A stretch of 64,000 nucleotides of DNA from CAVTWH01 sp963850915 (GTDB taxonomy: Bacteria > Actinomycetota > Actinomycetes > Mycobacteriales > Micromonosporaceae). The notes beneath the pieces are model-generated. The model was not told the DNA's origin and did no database searches. It worked only from the letters and a program-made list of their open reading frames with translations. Positions 15,466 through 23,834 of this stretch are shown here, piece after piece (the stretch's first letter is position 1; each line of letters opens with the position of its first letter). Both the position numbers and the translations under genes were made by a program. Location of the stretch: NCBI GenBank assembly GCA_963850915.1, contig CAWKND010000005.1:1178001-1242000 (forward strand). The letters are read 5' to 3'.

Positions 15466-16599
15466 GTGGTAACCGTTTCGTGGTCAGGCGTGTGTGCGCG
15501 GCGGCTGGAGCGGCAGCGGCTCAGCGTGCCGGGTACCGACCTCGCGGCGGTAGCGGCTGCCATGTGTGGCGTACACGCCCAGGTGATGTCGGCGGCTGAG
15601 GTGTCCCTGGGTATCCGTAGCCACGCCAACGCCACGGACATCCGGGACGCGCTGTGGCGGGATCGCGTACTGGTCAAGACGTTTGGGCCGCGGGGGACCG
15701 TACACCTGTTGCCGGCCAACGCTTTGCCGCGCTGGATCGGGGCGCTCGACGCGCTGCCCGGGCACAACCCGTTCCCGCCCGCCATCGCCCTCACCCCGAC
15801 GCAGACGCAGACGGTACTCGAGGCTGTCGACACGGCGCTCGCGGAGGCTGAGCTGACCGTCGACGAGCTGTCCGAGGCGGTGGTCGAGCGGGCGGGGAGC
15901 TGGGCCGGGGATCTGGTGATGCCGGCGTTCAACAGCCTGTGGCCACGCTGGCGACAGGCGCTCGGCCTGGCTGCCCGGCAGGGTTTGCTGTGCTTCGGCC
16001 CCAACCGGGGACGCAACGTCACCTACACCAGTCCGCGCCGCTGGCTGCCCGACTTCCGCCCTGAACCGGGCCGGCTGGCGCTGCTGGCGCTGACTCGGGA
16101 CTTCCTGTGGGCGTACGGGCCGGCGACGGCGGCCCAGTACGCCCAGTGGCTGGCGGTACCGAAGACCTTCGCGGCCAAGGTGTTCAGCGCACTCGACACC
16201 GAGCCGGTGCTGCTTGACGGCGTCGAGTCGCTCGTACTGGCCGGGGACACCGACTTCCCGCCGCAAGCGGACAGCGGGCTCCGGTTGTTGCCGCATTTCG
16301 ACGCGTACGCGATCGGCTGCCACCCGCGCGACCTGCTCTTCCCGGGCCTCGCGAAGCAGCGGGCACTCGGCGGCGGTCAGGCCGGTACGCTGCCCGTCCT
16401 GCTCCTCGGTGGCACGGTCGCGGGCGTGTGGCACCAGCGCAAATCCGGTCGGCGCCTGGCGGTCACGGTGGAGCCGTTCGGCGACCTGACCGCAGTGCAG
16501 CGGCGCGAGCTGGACGACCGGGTCGCCCGGATAGGGGAGATCCTCGACAGCCGCCCGGAGCTGACGCTCGGCCCGGTGACCGCCGGCCACCACGCCTGA
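15466..16599 (+). CDS. Winged-helix DNA-binding domain protein (AlkZ/DUF1006-like)
   Basis: A 377-residue protein matching the family annotated as winged-helix DNA-binding domain, which includes AlkZ interstrand-crosslink glycosylases. It contains LAAVAAAMCGVHAQVMSAAEVSLGIR near the N-terminus, VKTFGPRGTVHLLPA (about 67-81) and a late RLLPHFDAYAIGCH block; QxQ-type catalytic glutamines of AlkZ are not obvious, so glycosylase activity is unsure. The GTG at 15466 follows a TACGGT box by six bases (leaderless pattern). A 20-bp segment around its stop codon is repeated 42 bases downstream. Confidence 0.8.
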   Translation: MVTVSWSGVCARRLERQRLSVPGTDLAAVAAAMCGVHAQVMSAAEVSLGIRSHANATDIRDALWRDRVLVKTFGPRGTVHLLPANALPRWIGALDALPGHNPFPPAIALTPTQTQTVLEAVDTALAEAELTVDELSEAVVERAGSWAGDLVMPAFNSLWPRWRQALGLAARQGLLCFGPNRGRNVTYTSPRRWLPDFRPEPGRLALLALTRDFLWAYGPATAAQYAQWLAVPKTFAAKVFSALDTEPVLLDGVESLVLAGDTDFPPQADSGLRLLPHFDAYAIGCHPRDLLFPGLAKQRALGGGQAGTLPVLLLGGTVAGVWHQRKSGRRLAVTVEPFGDLTAVQRRELDDRVARIGEILDSRPELTLGPVTAGHHA

Positions 16600-16644
16600 G
16601 CCGGCGCGATCTGGCTGGTGGTGTCCGGCCACCACGCCTGAGCC
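16583..16644. repeat. Direct repeat duplicating the stop-codon region
   Basis: A 20-bp segment, CCGGCCACCACGCCTGAGCC, occurs at 16583-16602 (including the TGA of the winged-helix gene) and again at 16625-16644. The rest of the 16600-16845 gap holds no gene that I can support. Confidence 0.85.
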
Positions 16645-16845
16645 TGCCGTGTCCCCTGGTCTGCCAGGCCCGGCCATCGCTAAGGCGGCCAGCCGGCAGC
16701 GAGCGGTAGAGTCTGGGGTGGCGCGGCAGGGCGCCACCGGTCCGCGGGCAGGGCTGAGCCCACCTGTGTCAGTGAGCGCGGTTCGATTGTCGCCTCCTGT
16801 CCAGCCCGGTGTCGCGGACCACGGGCAACGGATGTGGAGGTTGCC

Positions 16846-18342
16846 ATGCCGGGTGTCCGGCTACCCGACGATCCCGACCTCGACCAGCTGCGCCGCCAGG
16901 CGAAGGAGCTGCGCGACGCCGTCCGCGCCGGCCGCCCCGAGGCGCTGACGCTGGTCGCCAAACATGACCCGATTCCGCGGGTACCCCCAGCCGACTTCCC
17001 CTTGCACCGCGCCCAGCTCGTGCTGGCCCGCGGGTACGGGTTCGCCAGCTGGGCCCGGCTGAAGCACTACTGCGAGCTGGTACGTCAGCACAGCCGTACG
17101 CCCGACACGGTTCCCGAGTCGCCCGACCCGGCCACCGAGTTCCTCCGGCTGGCCTGCCTCACCTACGGCGCCGACTCGACACAGCGGCGCGCCCAGGCAC
17201 GTGCGCTGCTGGCCCGCCACCCCGACCTGGGCCGCGAGCACTTGCATGTGGCCGCAGCGACAGCCGACGCCGCAGCGGTGACCGCACTGCTGGACGCCGA
17301 TCCGGCGAGCGTGGACGCGCCGGGTGGCCCGTTCGGCTGGACCCCGCTGCTCTACCTGGCCTACGCCCGGTACGACCCCGACCTCACCGAGCGGGCCACA
17401 CTGGACACCGCGCGGGTACTGCTGGCGCACGGCGCGGACCCCAACGCCGGGTTCCTGTGGCACGGATTGCCGACCCCGTTCACGGTACTGGCCGGCGTCT
17501 TCGGGGAGGGCGAGGCTGGGCCGGACGGGCAGCCGGCACACCCGTACGCCACTGCCCTCGCCGAACTGCTGCTGGCAGCGGGCGCCGACCCCAACGACGG
17601 CCAGGTGCTCTACAACCGCCAGTTCAGTACCGACGACAGCCACCTGGAACTGTTGCTACGCCACGGACTCGGGCGCGGTACCGGTGGCCCGTGGCACCGC
17701 CGGCTCGGCGAGGTACTCGAAACGCCGGCCCAGATGATCGCCAACCTGCTGTGGTGGGCGGTCACCCACGACCAGCGTGCCCGCGTACAGCTGCTCGCCG
17801 ACGGCGGCGCCGACCTGACCTCCCCGGTCCGGGACGGTGCCACCCCAGCCCAGCTCGCCGCCCTCTACGGCCACCGGGAGATCACCGACGCGCTGCGCAC
17901 CGCAGGGGTACCCCCGGCTGTTCTCGATCCGCCCGATGCGCTGGTCGCCGCGGTCTTCGCCGGGGATGCCACCGCCGCGGCGGCATTCCCCGAGGCCGTG
18001 CGGGAGCGGGCCCGCGCGCGGCGGCCGGGGCTGCCCGTGTGGGCGGCCGGCGAGCGGCGCGGCGCGGCGGTACGGCTGCTGCTCGAGCTGGGCTGGCCGG
18101 TGGACGCGCGCGGGCGCGGCGACGCGCCGATCGAGCAGGAGTGGGAGACCGCACTGCACCAGGCCGCCGGCAACGGCGACGAAACGCTGGTCGCGGCGCT
18201 GCTCGCGGCCGGCGCGGATCGCAGCCTGACCGATCAACGCTTCGCTTCGACCGCGCTCGGCTGGGCGGAGCACTTCGGACACGCGGGAGTCGCTGGGCTG
18301 CTCGCCTCGACGGGGGATGATCAGGAGGGCGAACGCCCGTAG
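16846..18342 (+). CDS. Ankyrin-repeat protein
   Basis: A 498-residue cytosolic protein. The N-terminus (LPDDPDLDQLRRQAKELRDAV, then FPLHRAQLVLARGYGFASWARLK) is the usual leader of actinobacterial ankyrin proteins. Repeats follow, for instance LDTARVLLAHGADPN, ALAELLLAAGADPNDG, RVQLLADGGADLTSPVRDGATPAQLAALYG and TLVAALLAAGADRSLTD. Such proteins bind partner proteins; the partner is unknown. GGAGG stands five bases before the ATG at 16846, so the upstream GTG at 16834 was not used. Its stop codon TAG forms part of the -10 box of the next gene. Confidence 0.9.
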   Translation: MPGVRLPDDPDLDQLRRQAKELRDAVRAGRPEALTLVAKHDPIPRVPPADFPLHRAQLVLARGYGFASWARLKHYCELVRQHSRTPDTVPESPDPATEFLRLACLTYGADSTQRRAQARALLARHPDLGREHLHVAAATADAAAVTALLDADPASVDAPGGPFGWTPLLYLAYARYDPDLTERATLDTARVLLAHGADPNAGFLWHGLPTPFTVLAGVFGEGEAGPDGQPAHPYATALAELLLAAGADPNDGQVLYNRQFSTDDSHLELLLRHGLGRGTGGPWHRRLGEVLETPAQMIANLLWWAVTHDQRARVQLLADGGADLTSPVRDGATPAQLAALYGHREITDALRTAGVPPAVLDPPDALVAAVFAGDATAAAAFPEAVRERARARRPGLPVWAAGERRGAAVRLLLELGWPVDARGRGDAPIEQEWETALHQAAGNGDETLVAALLAAGADRSLTDQRFASTALGWAEHFGHAGVAGLLASTGDDQEGERP

Positions 18343-18351
18343 GCTGAGCGG

Positions 18352-19284
18352 GTGACCGAGCTCGTCGCACGGGACAACAGCATCGCCACGCACACCGCCG
18401 CGTGGCTGTGGAGCTTCCGCGACTCGGCGCACACCCGGGCGGCGTACCAGCGTGACGTGCAGGACTTCGCCGGCTGGTGCGGCGCCAACGAACTCGACGT
18501 GCTGTCCGTACGCCGCGCCCAGCTGGACGCGTACGCCGCGATGCTCGCCAACACCCCCAACCGGCGTACCGGCCGGCCACTCGCGCCCGCCTCGGTGGCC
18601 CGCCGGCTCGCCGCCCTCTCCTCCTGGTACGGCTACCTGGTCGACGCGGGTGCCGCCGAGCACAACCCGCTGCTGCGGGTACGCCGGCCGCGGCTGGATC
18701 GCGACCACACCACCACGGTCGGCATGACGGCCGGGCAGGCGGCCGCGGTCCTGCGGGCAGCTCGGGCGGACACCACTCTCGGGCCGCTGTGCGCGCCGGC
18801 GCTCGCCGGGTTCCTGGTGGAGATCGGGGCACGCGTCTCCGAGGCGTGCGCGGCCGACGTGACGGACCTGGGGCACGACAGTGGACACCGGACGATCCGG
18901 CTGCGGATGAAGGGCGGCAAGACGCGTACCCGGGCCGTCCCGCCGACCCTGGCGGGAGCGCTGGACGCGTTGGTGGACGGGCGATCCAGCGGTCCGCTGT
19001 TCGTACTGCCGGACGGGCGGCGGCTGGACCGGTACACCGTGTTCCGGTTCGTTCGCAGAGCTGCCCAGGCGGCCGGGCTGCCGGCGGCGGAGAAGATCAC
19101 CCCGCACAGTTTCCGGCACGCCTGGGCGACGGTTGCCCGGGAGCGCGGCGCGTCCCTGGAAGAGCGGCAGTACGCCCTCGGCCACGCCGACCCGCGCACC
19201 ACCCAGCGCTACGACCGGGCCCGGCAGAGCCTGGACCGCGACCCGTCCTACCTGGTCGCCGGCGCGGTAGCCGCCGACGCCTGA
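18352..19284 (+). CDS. Tyrosine recombinase / phage-type integrase
   Basis: A 310-residue XerC/D-like recombinase. Residues 10-105 form the SAM-like core-binding domain (HTRAAYQRDVQDFAGWC, SVARRLAALSSWYGYLVDAG). The catalytic domain shows the complete set: Arg in IGARVSEAC, Lys in MKGGKTRTRAVP, HxxR in PHSFRHAW, His in LGHADPRTTQ and the nucleophile Tyr in RYDRAR. Length and sequence suit Xer-like or integron-like enzymes, and no attachment site, excisionase or phage gene is adjacent. The GTG at 18352 lies six bases after TAGGCT, a leaderless pattern overlapping the ankyrin gene's stop. Confidence 0.92.
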   Translation: MTELVARDNSIATHTAAWLWSFRDSAHTRAAYQRDVQDFAGWCGANELDVLSVRRAQLDAYAAMLANTPNRRTGRPLAPASVARRLAALSSWYGYLVDAGAAEHNPLLRVRRPRLDRDHTTTVGMTAGQAAAVLRAARADTTLGPLCAPALAGFLVEIGARVSEACAADVTDLGHDSGHRTIRLRMKGGKTRTRAVPPTLAGALDALVDGRSSGPLFVLPDGRRLDRYTVFRFVRRAAQAAGLPAAEKITPHSFRHAWATVARERGASLEERQYALGHADPRTTQRYDRARQSLDRDPSYLVAGAVAADA

Positions 19285-19302
19285 AGGCATCGGCGGCGCG
19301 CC

Positions 19303-20004
19303 TCAGGCGGCCGGGCCGAGGTCACCCGCGCGGTAGTGGCGGCGACACAGCACCTGGTACCGCACGTCAGCGTCATCCAGATCGGTGTCGCCGATGACGA
19401 TCTGTGCCCCTTCGCGCGCGACGGCTCCGCCGACCACCCGGGCGTTGAGCCGGCCGATCCGGCCACACCAGCAGAGCACCTCGACCTGCAGCCGGGACAC
19501 CTCGTCGGCCAGCTCGATCAGCCGCCTGGTGGCCGGGAACAGGTCGGAGCGGAAGTCTGTGGCCAGGCCGAAGGCGTACACGTCGACGTCGCACTTGTCT
19601 ACCAGGTCGGCGAGCTGCTCCACCTGCTCGATCGTGTAGAACTGCGCCTCGTCACAGATCAGGTAGTCCACCGCCGACCCGCGCGCCCACTGGGCCCGGA
19701 CCAGTTCGACCAGGTCGGTGGCGGCGGACACCTCGATGGCGTCCCGCTCCAGCCCGATCCGGGTGGTGATCTGCCCGCGTCCGGCCCGGTCGTTGCGGGT
19801 CAGTACCAGCCCACGACGACCCTGCCGGGCGTGGTTGTAATTCATCTGCAGGGCGAGCGTGGACTTGCCGCAGTCCATCGGCCCCCAGAAGAACTTCAGC
19901 GCGGCGCCCTCGCGCAGCCGCCCGTCGCCCGCCACCCGGCAGTCCAGGTTGTCGCTGTCGCTGTTGTCCGGTTCCCGGTATGTCGTGGCCGCGTCGTCAC
20001 TCAC
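19303..20004 (-). CDS. tdk: Thymidine kinase
   Basis: A 233-residue type II thymidine kinase, phosphorylating thymidine in the salvage pathway. The P-loop is FFWGPMDCGKSTLALQ (about 38-53), the catalytic DEAQFY follows at about 117, and the lasso/substrate loop is FGLATDFRSDLFPATRRLIELAD. Two pairs of zinc ligands are visible: CWCGR and, near the end, CRRH. A ~35-residue acidic N-terminal extension is not part of the core, so a later start is possible. The gene converges on the recombinase with 18 bases between stops. Confidence 0.95.
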   Translation of the reverse strand: MSDDAATTYREPDNSDSDNLDCRVAGDGRLREGAALKFFWGPMDCGKSTLALQMNYNHARQGRRGLVLTRNDRAGRGQITTRIGLERDAIEVSAATDLVELVRAQWARGSAVDYLICDEAQFYTIEQVEQLADLVDKCDVDVYAFGLATDFRSDLFPATRRLIELADEVSRLQVEVLCWCGRIGRLNARVVGGAVAREGAQIVIGDTDLDDADVRYQVLCRRHYRAGDLGPAA

Positions 20005-20047
20005 GGCCAGGGAGCTTACCGGCCGGCACTTTCGAGGCGGCGGCCCG

Positions 20048-21001
20048 TCAGGTGGTGGCGAAGTGGTCCAGGGCGGCGTCGATCTCGGTACGCATCGTGG
20101 TACTGCCGGTGTGCCCCGAGTCGGCCACGACGATCAGTCGGGCATCGGGCCACGCCTTCGCCAGCTCCCAGGCGGTACCCAGTGGGCTGCCCAGGTCGTG
20201 CCGGCCGTGGATGAGTACTCCCGGAATGCCGGCCAGCTTCCCCGCGTCCCGCAGCAGGATGCCCTCCTCCAGCCAGGCGCCGTTGGCGAAGTAGTGCGAG
20301 CAGATGCGTACGAACGCCAGCAGCGCGTCGGACGGCCGGGCGCTGTACTGGCCGGGATTCCCGTTGGACTCCAACGAGATCACCGCGTCCTCCCACGCGC
20401 ACCAGTCCACGGCGGCCCGCTCCCGTACGCCCGCGTCCGGGTGCTCCATCAGCCGGGCGTACCCGGCGACCAGGTCCCCGTCGCGCTCGCCGGCCGGCAG
20501 CCCGTCCCGGAACCGGTCCCACGCCTCCGGGAAGAACCGGCCGACGCCCCGGTAGAGCCAGTCGATCTCGGTGCGCCGGGTGGTGGTGACACTGGGGATG
20601 ACGATCTCGCTGACCCGTTCCGGGTACCGCTCGGTGTACGCGAGGATCAGCGTCGAGCCCCAGGATCCGCCGTACAGCAGCCACTTCTGGATGCCGAGCA
20701 GTTCGCGCAGCTGCTCCATGTCGCGCAGCAGGTGCTCGGTCGTGTTCAGCGCCATGTCGGCGGCCGGATCGCTCGCGTGTGGCGTACTGCGACCACAGCC
20801 GCGCTGGTCGAACAGTACGACCCGGTAGCGCTCCGGGTCGAAGGCGCGGCGCATGCCGGGGAAGCAGCCGGAGCCGGGGCCACCGTGCACGACGAGGGCC
20901 GGCTTGCCGTCGGGGTTGCCGCAGACCTCCCAGTAGACGAGGTTGCCGTCGCCGGTGTCGAGCATCCCGTGGTCGTAGGGCTCGATCTCGGGGTAGGGCA
21001 T
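20048..21001 (-). CDS. pip: Proline iminopeptidase
   Basis: A 317-residue alpha/beta hydrolase of peptidase family S33 that releases N-terminal proline. The family signatures are present: oxyanion HGGPGSGCFPGMRRAFDP (about 39-56), DQRGCGRSTPHA, nucleophile elbow GGSWGSTLILAY, and a C-terminal active His in ADSGHTG. GGAG lies eight bases before the ATG at 21001. It is divergent from a MarR gene with an operator-like palindrome between them, so it may be under MarR control. Confidence 0.93.
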   Translation of the reverse strand: MPYPEIEPYDHGMLDTGDGNLVYWEVCGNPDGKPALVVHGGPGSGCFPGMRRAFDPERYRVVLFDQRGCGRSTPHASDPAADMALNTTEHLLRDMEQLRELLGIQKWLLYGGSWGSTLILAYTERYPERVSEIVIPSVTTTRRTEIDWLYRGVGRFFPEAWDRFRDGLPAGERDGDLVAGYARLMEHPDAGVRERAAVDWCAWEDAVISLESNGNPGQYSARPSDALLAFVRICSHYFANGAWLEEGILLRDAGKLAGIPGVLIHGRHDLGSPLGTAWELAKAWPDARLIVVADSGHTGSTTMRTEIDAALDHFATT

Positions 21002-21039
21002 GGGGGTACTCCAATCGGGCGGCGACAACGGTGAGATAC

Positions 21040-21056
21040 AACAGCGCTGTTATATT
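21040..21056 (+). promoter_or_regulatory. Palindromic operator overlapping the MarR promoter
   Basis: AACAGCGCTGTT (21040-21051) is a perfect 12-bp palindrome whose last base begins an extended -10 element (TGT-TATATT, -10 at 21051-21056). The -10 ends six bases before the GTG of the MarR gene. A repressor bound here would cover the promoter; the divergent iminopeptidase promoter is also close. Confidence 0.6.
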
Positions 21057-21062
21057 AGCTCG

Positions 21063-21560
21063 GTGACGATGCCCGCGCCGAACCCCGGGCTGCTGGGTAC
21101 CAAGCTGCAGCGACTGCTGGAGCTGGTCGACGGCGGCGTGGCCGAGGTCTACGCCGACCTGGGGCTGGCCGGCTTCCGGCCGCGCTTCACCCCGGTGCTG
21201 CGTACCCTCCTGGCCGGCGGCCCGTGCCCGATCCGCGACCTGGCCCGGGCGACCGGCGTGACCCACTCCGCCGCCAGTCAGACGGTCGCGCAGATGGTCC
21301 GGGACGGCCTGGTCACCCTCGCTCCGGGTACCGACGCCCGGCAGCGCATCGTGCACCCGACCGCGAAGGCACGCGCGATCGAGGCCGCGCTGGACGCCGA
21401 GTGGGCCGCCACCACAGCCGCCGCCGTGGCGCTGGAGGAGGAGCTGGCCTACCCGCTCAGCCAACTCCTCGACGAGGCGTACGCGGCACTTACCCGGCGC
21501 CCGCTACGCCAGCGCATCGCCGACATCGCACCCAATCTGGCCGGTGCGGAACAGGGCTAG
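21063..21560 (+). CDS. MarR-family transcriptional regulator
   Basis: A 165-residue winged-helix protein. The recognition region is LRTLLAGGPCPIRDLARATGVTHSAASQTVAQMVRDGLVTL (about 44-84), followed by the wing GTDARQRIVHPTAKA. N- and C-terminal helices form the dimer interface. It probably autoregulates through the palindrome at 21040-21051. The GTG at 21063 is exactly six bases from the -10 box, so the transcript is likely leaderless; the ATG at 21069 is the alternative. Its stop overlaps the stop of the convergent transporter by four bases. Confidence 0.9.
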   Translation: MTMPAPNPGLLGTKLQRLLELVDGGVAEVYADLGLAGFRPRFTPVLRTLLAGGPCPIRDLARATGVTHSAASQTVAQMVRDGLVTLAPGTDARQRIVHPTAKARAIEAALDAEWAATTAAAVALEEELAYPLSQLLDEAYAALTRRPLRQRIADIAPNLAGAEQG

Positions 21561-22906
21561 ACGATTTTCGGGGGTACGTTGCCGGCCGCCACGATGGCTC
21601 GGCGCATGGGTACCGCGAGCAGGAGTACGAAGCCGACCACGAAGAACACCAGCAGCGAGATGATCGCCACCCGGTACGAGTGCGTCGCCTGGTACGACAG
21701 CCCGAACAACAACGGCCCGAGCCAACTGGTCCCGTCGGAGGAGATCTCGTAGAGCCCGAAGTACTCGGCCTCCGAGCCGGCCGGGATGAGCTGGCTGAAC
21801 AGTGACCGGCTCAGCGCCTGGCTACCGCCGAGCACGATGCCGATCAGCGCGCCCAGCAGCATGAACTGCAGCGGCTTGCCGGCCGGCAGCAGGTAGGCCC
21901 AGCCGAGTACCACGATCCAGACGATCAGGCTGGCGAGCACGGTACGCCAGGCACCGAACCGGCGGGCGATCCGGCCCAGCAGCAGCGCCCCGAAGAACGC
22001 CAGGAACTGCACCATCAGGATGGTGGTGACCTGGGTGGACTGGGTCAGCTTGAGTTGCTTGTCGGCGAAGACGGAGGCCTGCGAGATGACCGTCTGGATA
22101 CCGTCGTTGTAGACCAGGTAGGCGATCAGGAAGAACAGCGTGAGCGGGAACGTCTTGATGTGCCGGAGGGTACGGATCAGCTGCTTGAAGCCGTCGGTCA
22201 GTACGGGACCGCGCGCCTCGCCGGCGACCGGGGGACGGTTCTTCAGGCGTACCAACGGAACTGTGGTCCACGCCGCCCACCAGATGCCGGCCGACACGAT
22301 GCTGAACCGGGCGATCTCCGCCTTGTGCGCGTCCCCGCCGACCAGCACCGCCACCACATTGAAGGCGAGCAGCAGCCCACCGCCGATGTAGCCGATGGCC
22401 CAGCCGGTGCTGGACACCTTGTCCCGCTCGTCCGGGCCGGCGATCTGTGGCAGGAACGAGTTGTAGACCACGTTCGTGGCGCCGTAGGCGATGTTGGCCA
22501 CCAGGAACAGCAGCGCGCCGAGCAGGTAGCGGGTACCGGTCAGGAAGACCAGCGCCATGGTGGCCGCCGCGCCGACGTAGGTGAACAGCGCCAGCAGCTG
22601 CTTCTTGTGCGCGGAGCGGTCGGCGACCGCACCGACCACGGGGAGTACGAACACGGTCAGCAGTACCGAAAGCGACACCGCGTACGGGAACAGCGAGCCG
22701 GAGGCCACCGTGATCCCGAACGGGTGCACGTTGCCGTTCTTGTCGGCCGCCTTGTCGGCGATGTCGCCCAGGTAGGGGCCGAGGAAGACGGTGACGACGG
22801 TGGTCGGGAACGCCGAGTTGGCCCAGTCGTACATGTACCAGCCGACCCGCTCCCGCCGGGTGGTGAGCGGCTCGGTCTGCGACAGCTCCGGTGCTGCTGC
22901 GGTCAT
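21557..22906 (-). CDS. UMF1/Atg22-like major facilitator transporter
   Basis: A 449-residue polytopic membrane protein with about 12 hydrophobic segments. The N-terminal GWYMYDWANSAFPTTVVTVFLGPYL is diagnostic of the UMF1 family (relatives of vacuolar Atg22 amino-acid exporters), and VLGGSQALSRSLFSQLIP with SEAEYFGLYEISS is the conserved second-half motif. Bacterial members are thought to export amino acids or other small solutes; the substrate is unknown. It precedes a GDPD gene on the same strand but the intergenic gap is small and the order is GDPD then transporter only in the opposite sense, so they are probably separate units. Confidence 0.9.
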   Translation of the reverse strand: MTAAAPELSQTEPLTTRRERVGWYMYDWANSAFPTTVVTVFLGPYLGDIADKAADKNGNVHPFGITVASGSLFPYAVSLSVLLTVFVLPVVGAVADRSAHKKQLLALFTYVGAAATMALVFLTGTRYLLGALLFLVANIAYGATNVVYNSFLPQIAGPDERDKVSSTGWAIGYIGGGLLLAFNVVAVLVGGDAHKAEIARFSIVSAGIWWAAWTTVPLVRLKNRPPVAGEARGPVLTDGFKQLIRTLRHIKTFPLTLFFLIAYLVYNDGIQTVISQASVFADKQLKLTQSTQVTTILMVQFLAFFGALLLGRIARRFGAWRTVLASLIVWIVVLGWAYLLPAGKPLQFMLLGALIGIVLGGSQALSRSLFSQLIPAGSEAEYFGLYEISSDGTSWLGPLLFGLSYQATHSYRVAIISLLVFFVVGFVLLLAVPMRRAIVAAGNVPPKIV

Positions 22907-22951
22907 CGCGGCCTTCCTAGCGGGGGCGGGCTCTCGGTAGGGCGAGCGTGG

Positions 22952-23746
22952 TCAGGCGGTCCACAGGCCCCGGCGGGCGTACACGTCCCGGAGCACGTCG
23001 ATGTGATCGGTCATGATGCCATCCACACCGAGATCGAGTAAGTCCTCCATCGGCCCGGCTTCGTCGATGGTCCACACGTGCACGTGGATGCCGAGGGCGT
23101 GCGCGTACCGGACGAACTTCGCATCCACCACGCGTAGCCGGCCGGCGCGCACCGGTACCTGCGCGGCCGCCGCGCCGGCCACCGCGCGGCGGGCGCCCCG
23201 GCCGATCCGCGAGGCCGCGAAGAGTCGGGCCACGGCCCGCGCGCCCAGCGAGGTCGCCCACTCGGGGCCGAGCAGCCGGCGCAGCCGGACCAGCCGCCGG
23301 TCACTGAAAGAGGCGAGCAGAACCCTTTCCGGGGTACCGGCACGGCGCGCCGCCTCGACCGCCGGTACGACCGCGCTGTCCGCCTTGACGTCGACGTTGA
23401 AGCGCACCTGCGGCCACGCCGCGAGCAGCTCGTCCAGCCGGGGTACCACCGGCTCGCCCCCGTCGCGGATGCTCGCCAGGTCGGCATAGCGCAGTTCGGC
23501 GACCTTCCCGGCCCGGCCGAGTACCCGGTCCAGGGTGGCGTCGTGGAACACCACCGCCACCCCGTCAGCCGTGGCATGGGTGTCCGTCTCCAGGTACCGG
23601 TAACCCAGCGCGACCGCGCGACCGAACGCCGCCACCGTGTTCTCGTCGCCGGCAGCCGCCCCGCCCCGGTGCGCGAAGCCCAGGGGTGTACCCGCACCCG
23701 GCAAAGCGCCGTCCAGAAACCCATACCGCACCGCGCGAGTATGCAC
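22952..23746 (-). CDS. Glycerophosphodiester phosphodiesterase
   Basis: A 264-residue TIM-barrel enzyme hydrolysing glycerophosphodiesters to glycerol-3-phosphate and an alcohol. Signature residues are GFAHRGGAAAGDENTVAAF (catalytic His and Glu of the HR...ENT motif), then YLETDTHATADGVAVVFHDATLDRV (metal ligands and second His). The end has VHVWTIDE and VDGIMTDHID. It has no signal peptide, so it acts inside the cell. The GTG at 23746 is my choice; an in-frame GTG at 23731 is equally possible and neither has a good ribosome site. Confidence 0.9.
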   Translation of the reverse strand: MHTRAVRYGFLDGALPGAGTPLGFAHRGGAAAGDENTVAAFGRAVALGYRYLETDTHATADGVAVVFHDATLDRVLGRAGKVAELRYADLASIRDGGEPVVPRLDELLAAWPQVRFNVDVKADSAVVPAVEAARRAGTPERVLLASFSDRRLVRLRRLLGPEWATSLGARAVARLFAASRIGRGARRAVAGAAAAQVPVRAGRLRVVDAKFVRYAHALGIHVHVWTIDEAGPMEDLLDLGVDGIMTDHIDVLRDVYARRGLWTA

Positions 23747-23834
23747 CGGGTACGTGACGGTAGCTGGATCCGGTCGGTGAACTCCATCCGAGCGGATGTG
23801 CACGCGCCGGTCGCTGACCGTTAGGGTGTCGCAC

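Noticed and set aside
14962..16599. A 545-codon open frame starting inside the nucleotidyltransferase gene
   Set aside because: The first ~170 codons are out of phase with the nucleotidyltransferase gene and unlike protein; coding begins at the GTG at 15466.
18352..20004. A prophage or integrative element around the tyrosine recombinase
   Set aside because: Neighbours are thymidine kinase and an ankyrin protein; there are no phage, conjugation or attachment-site features.
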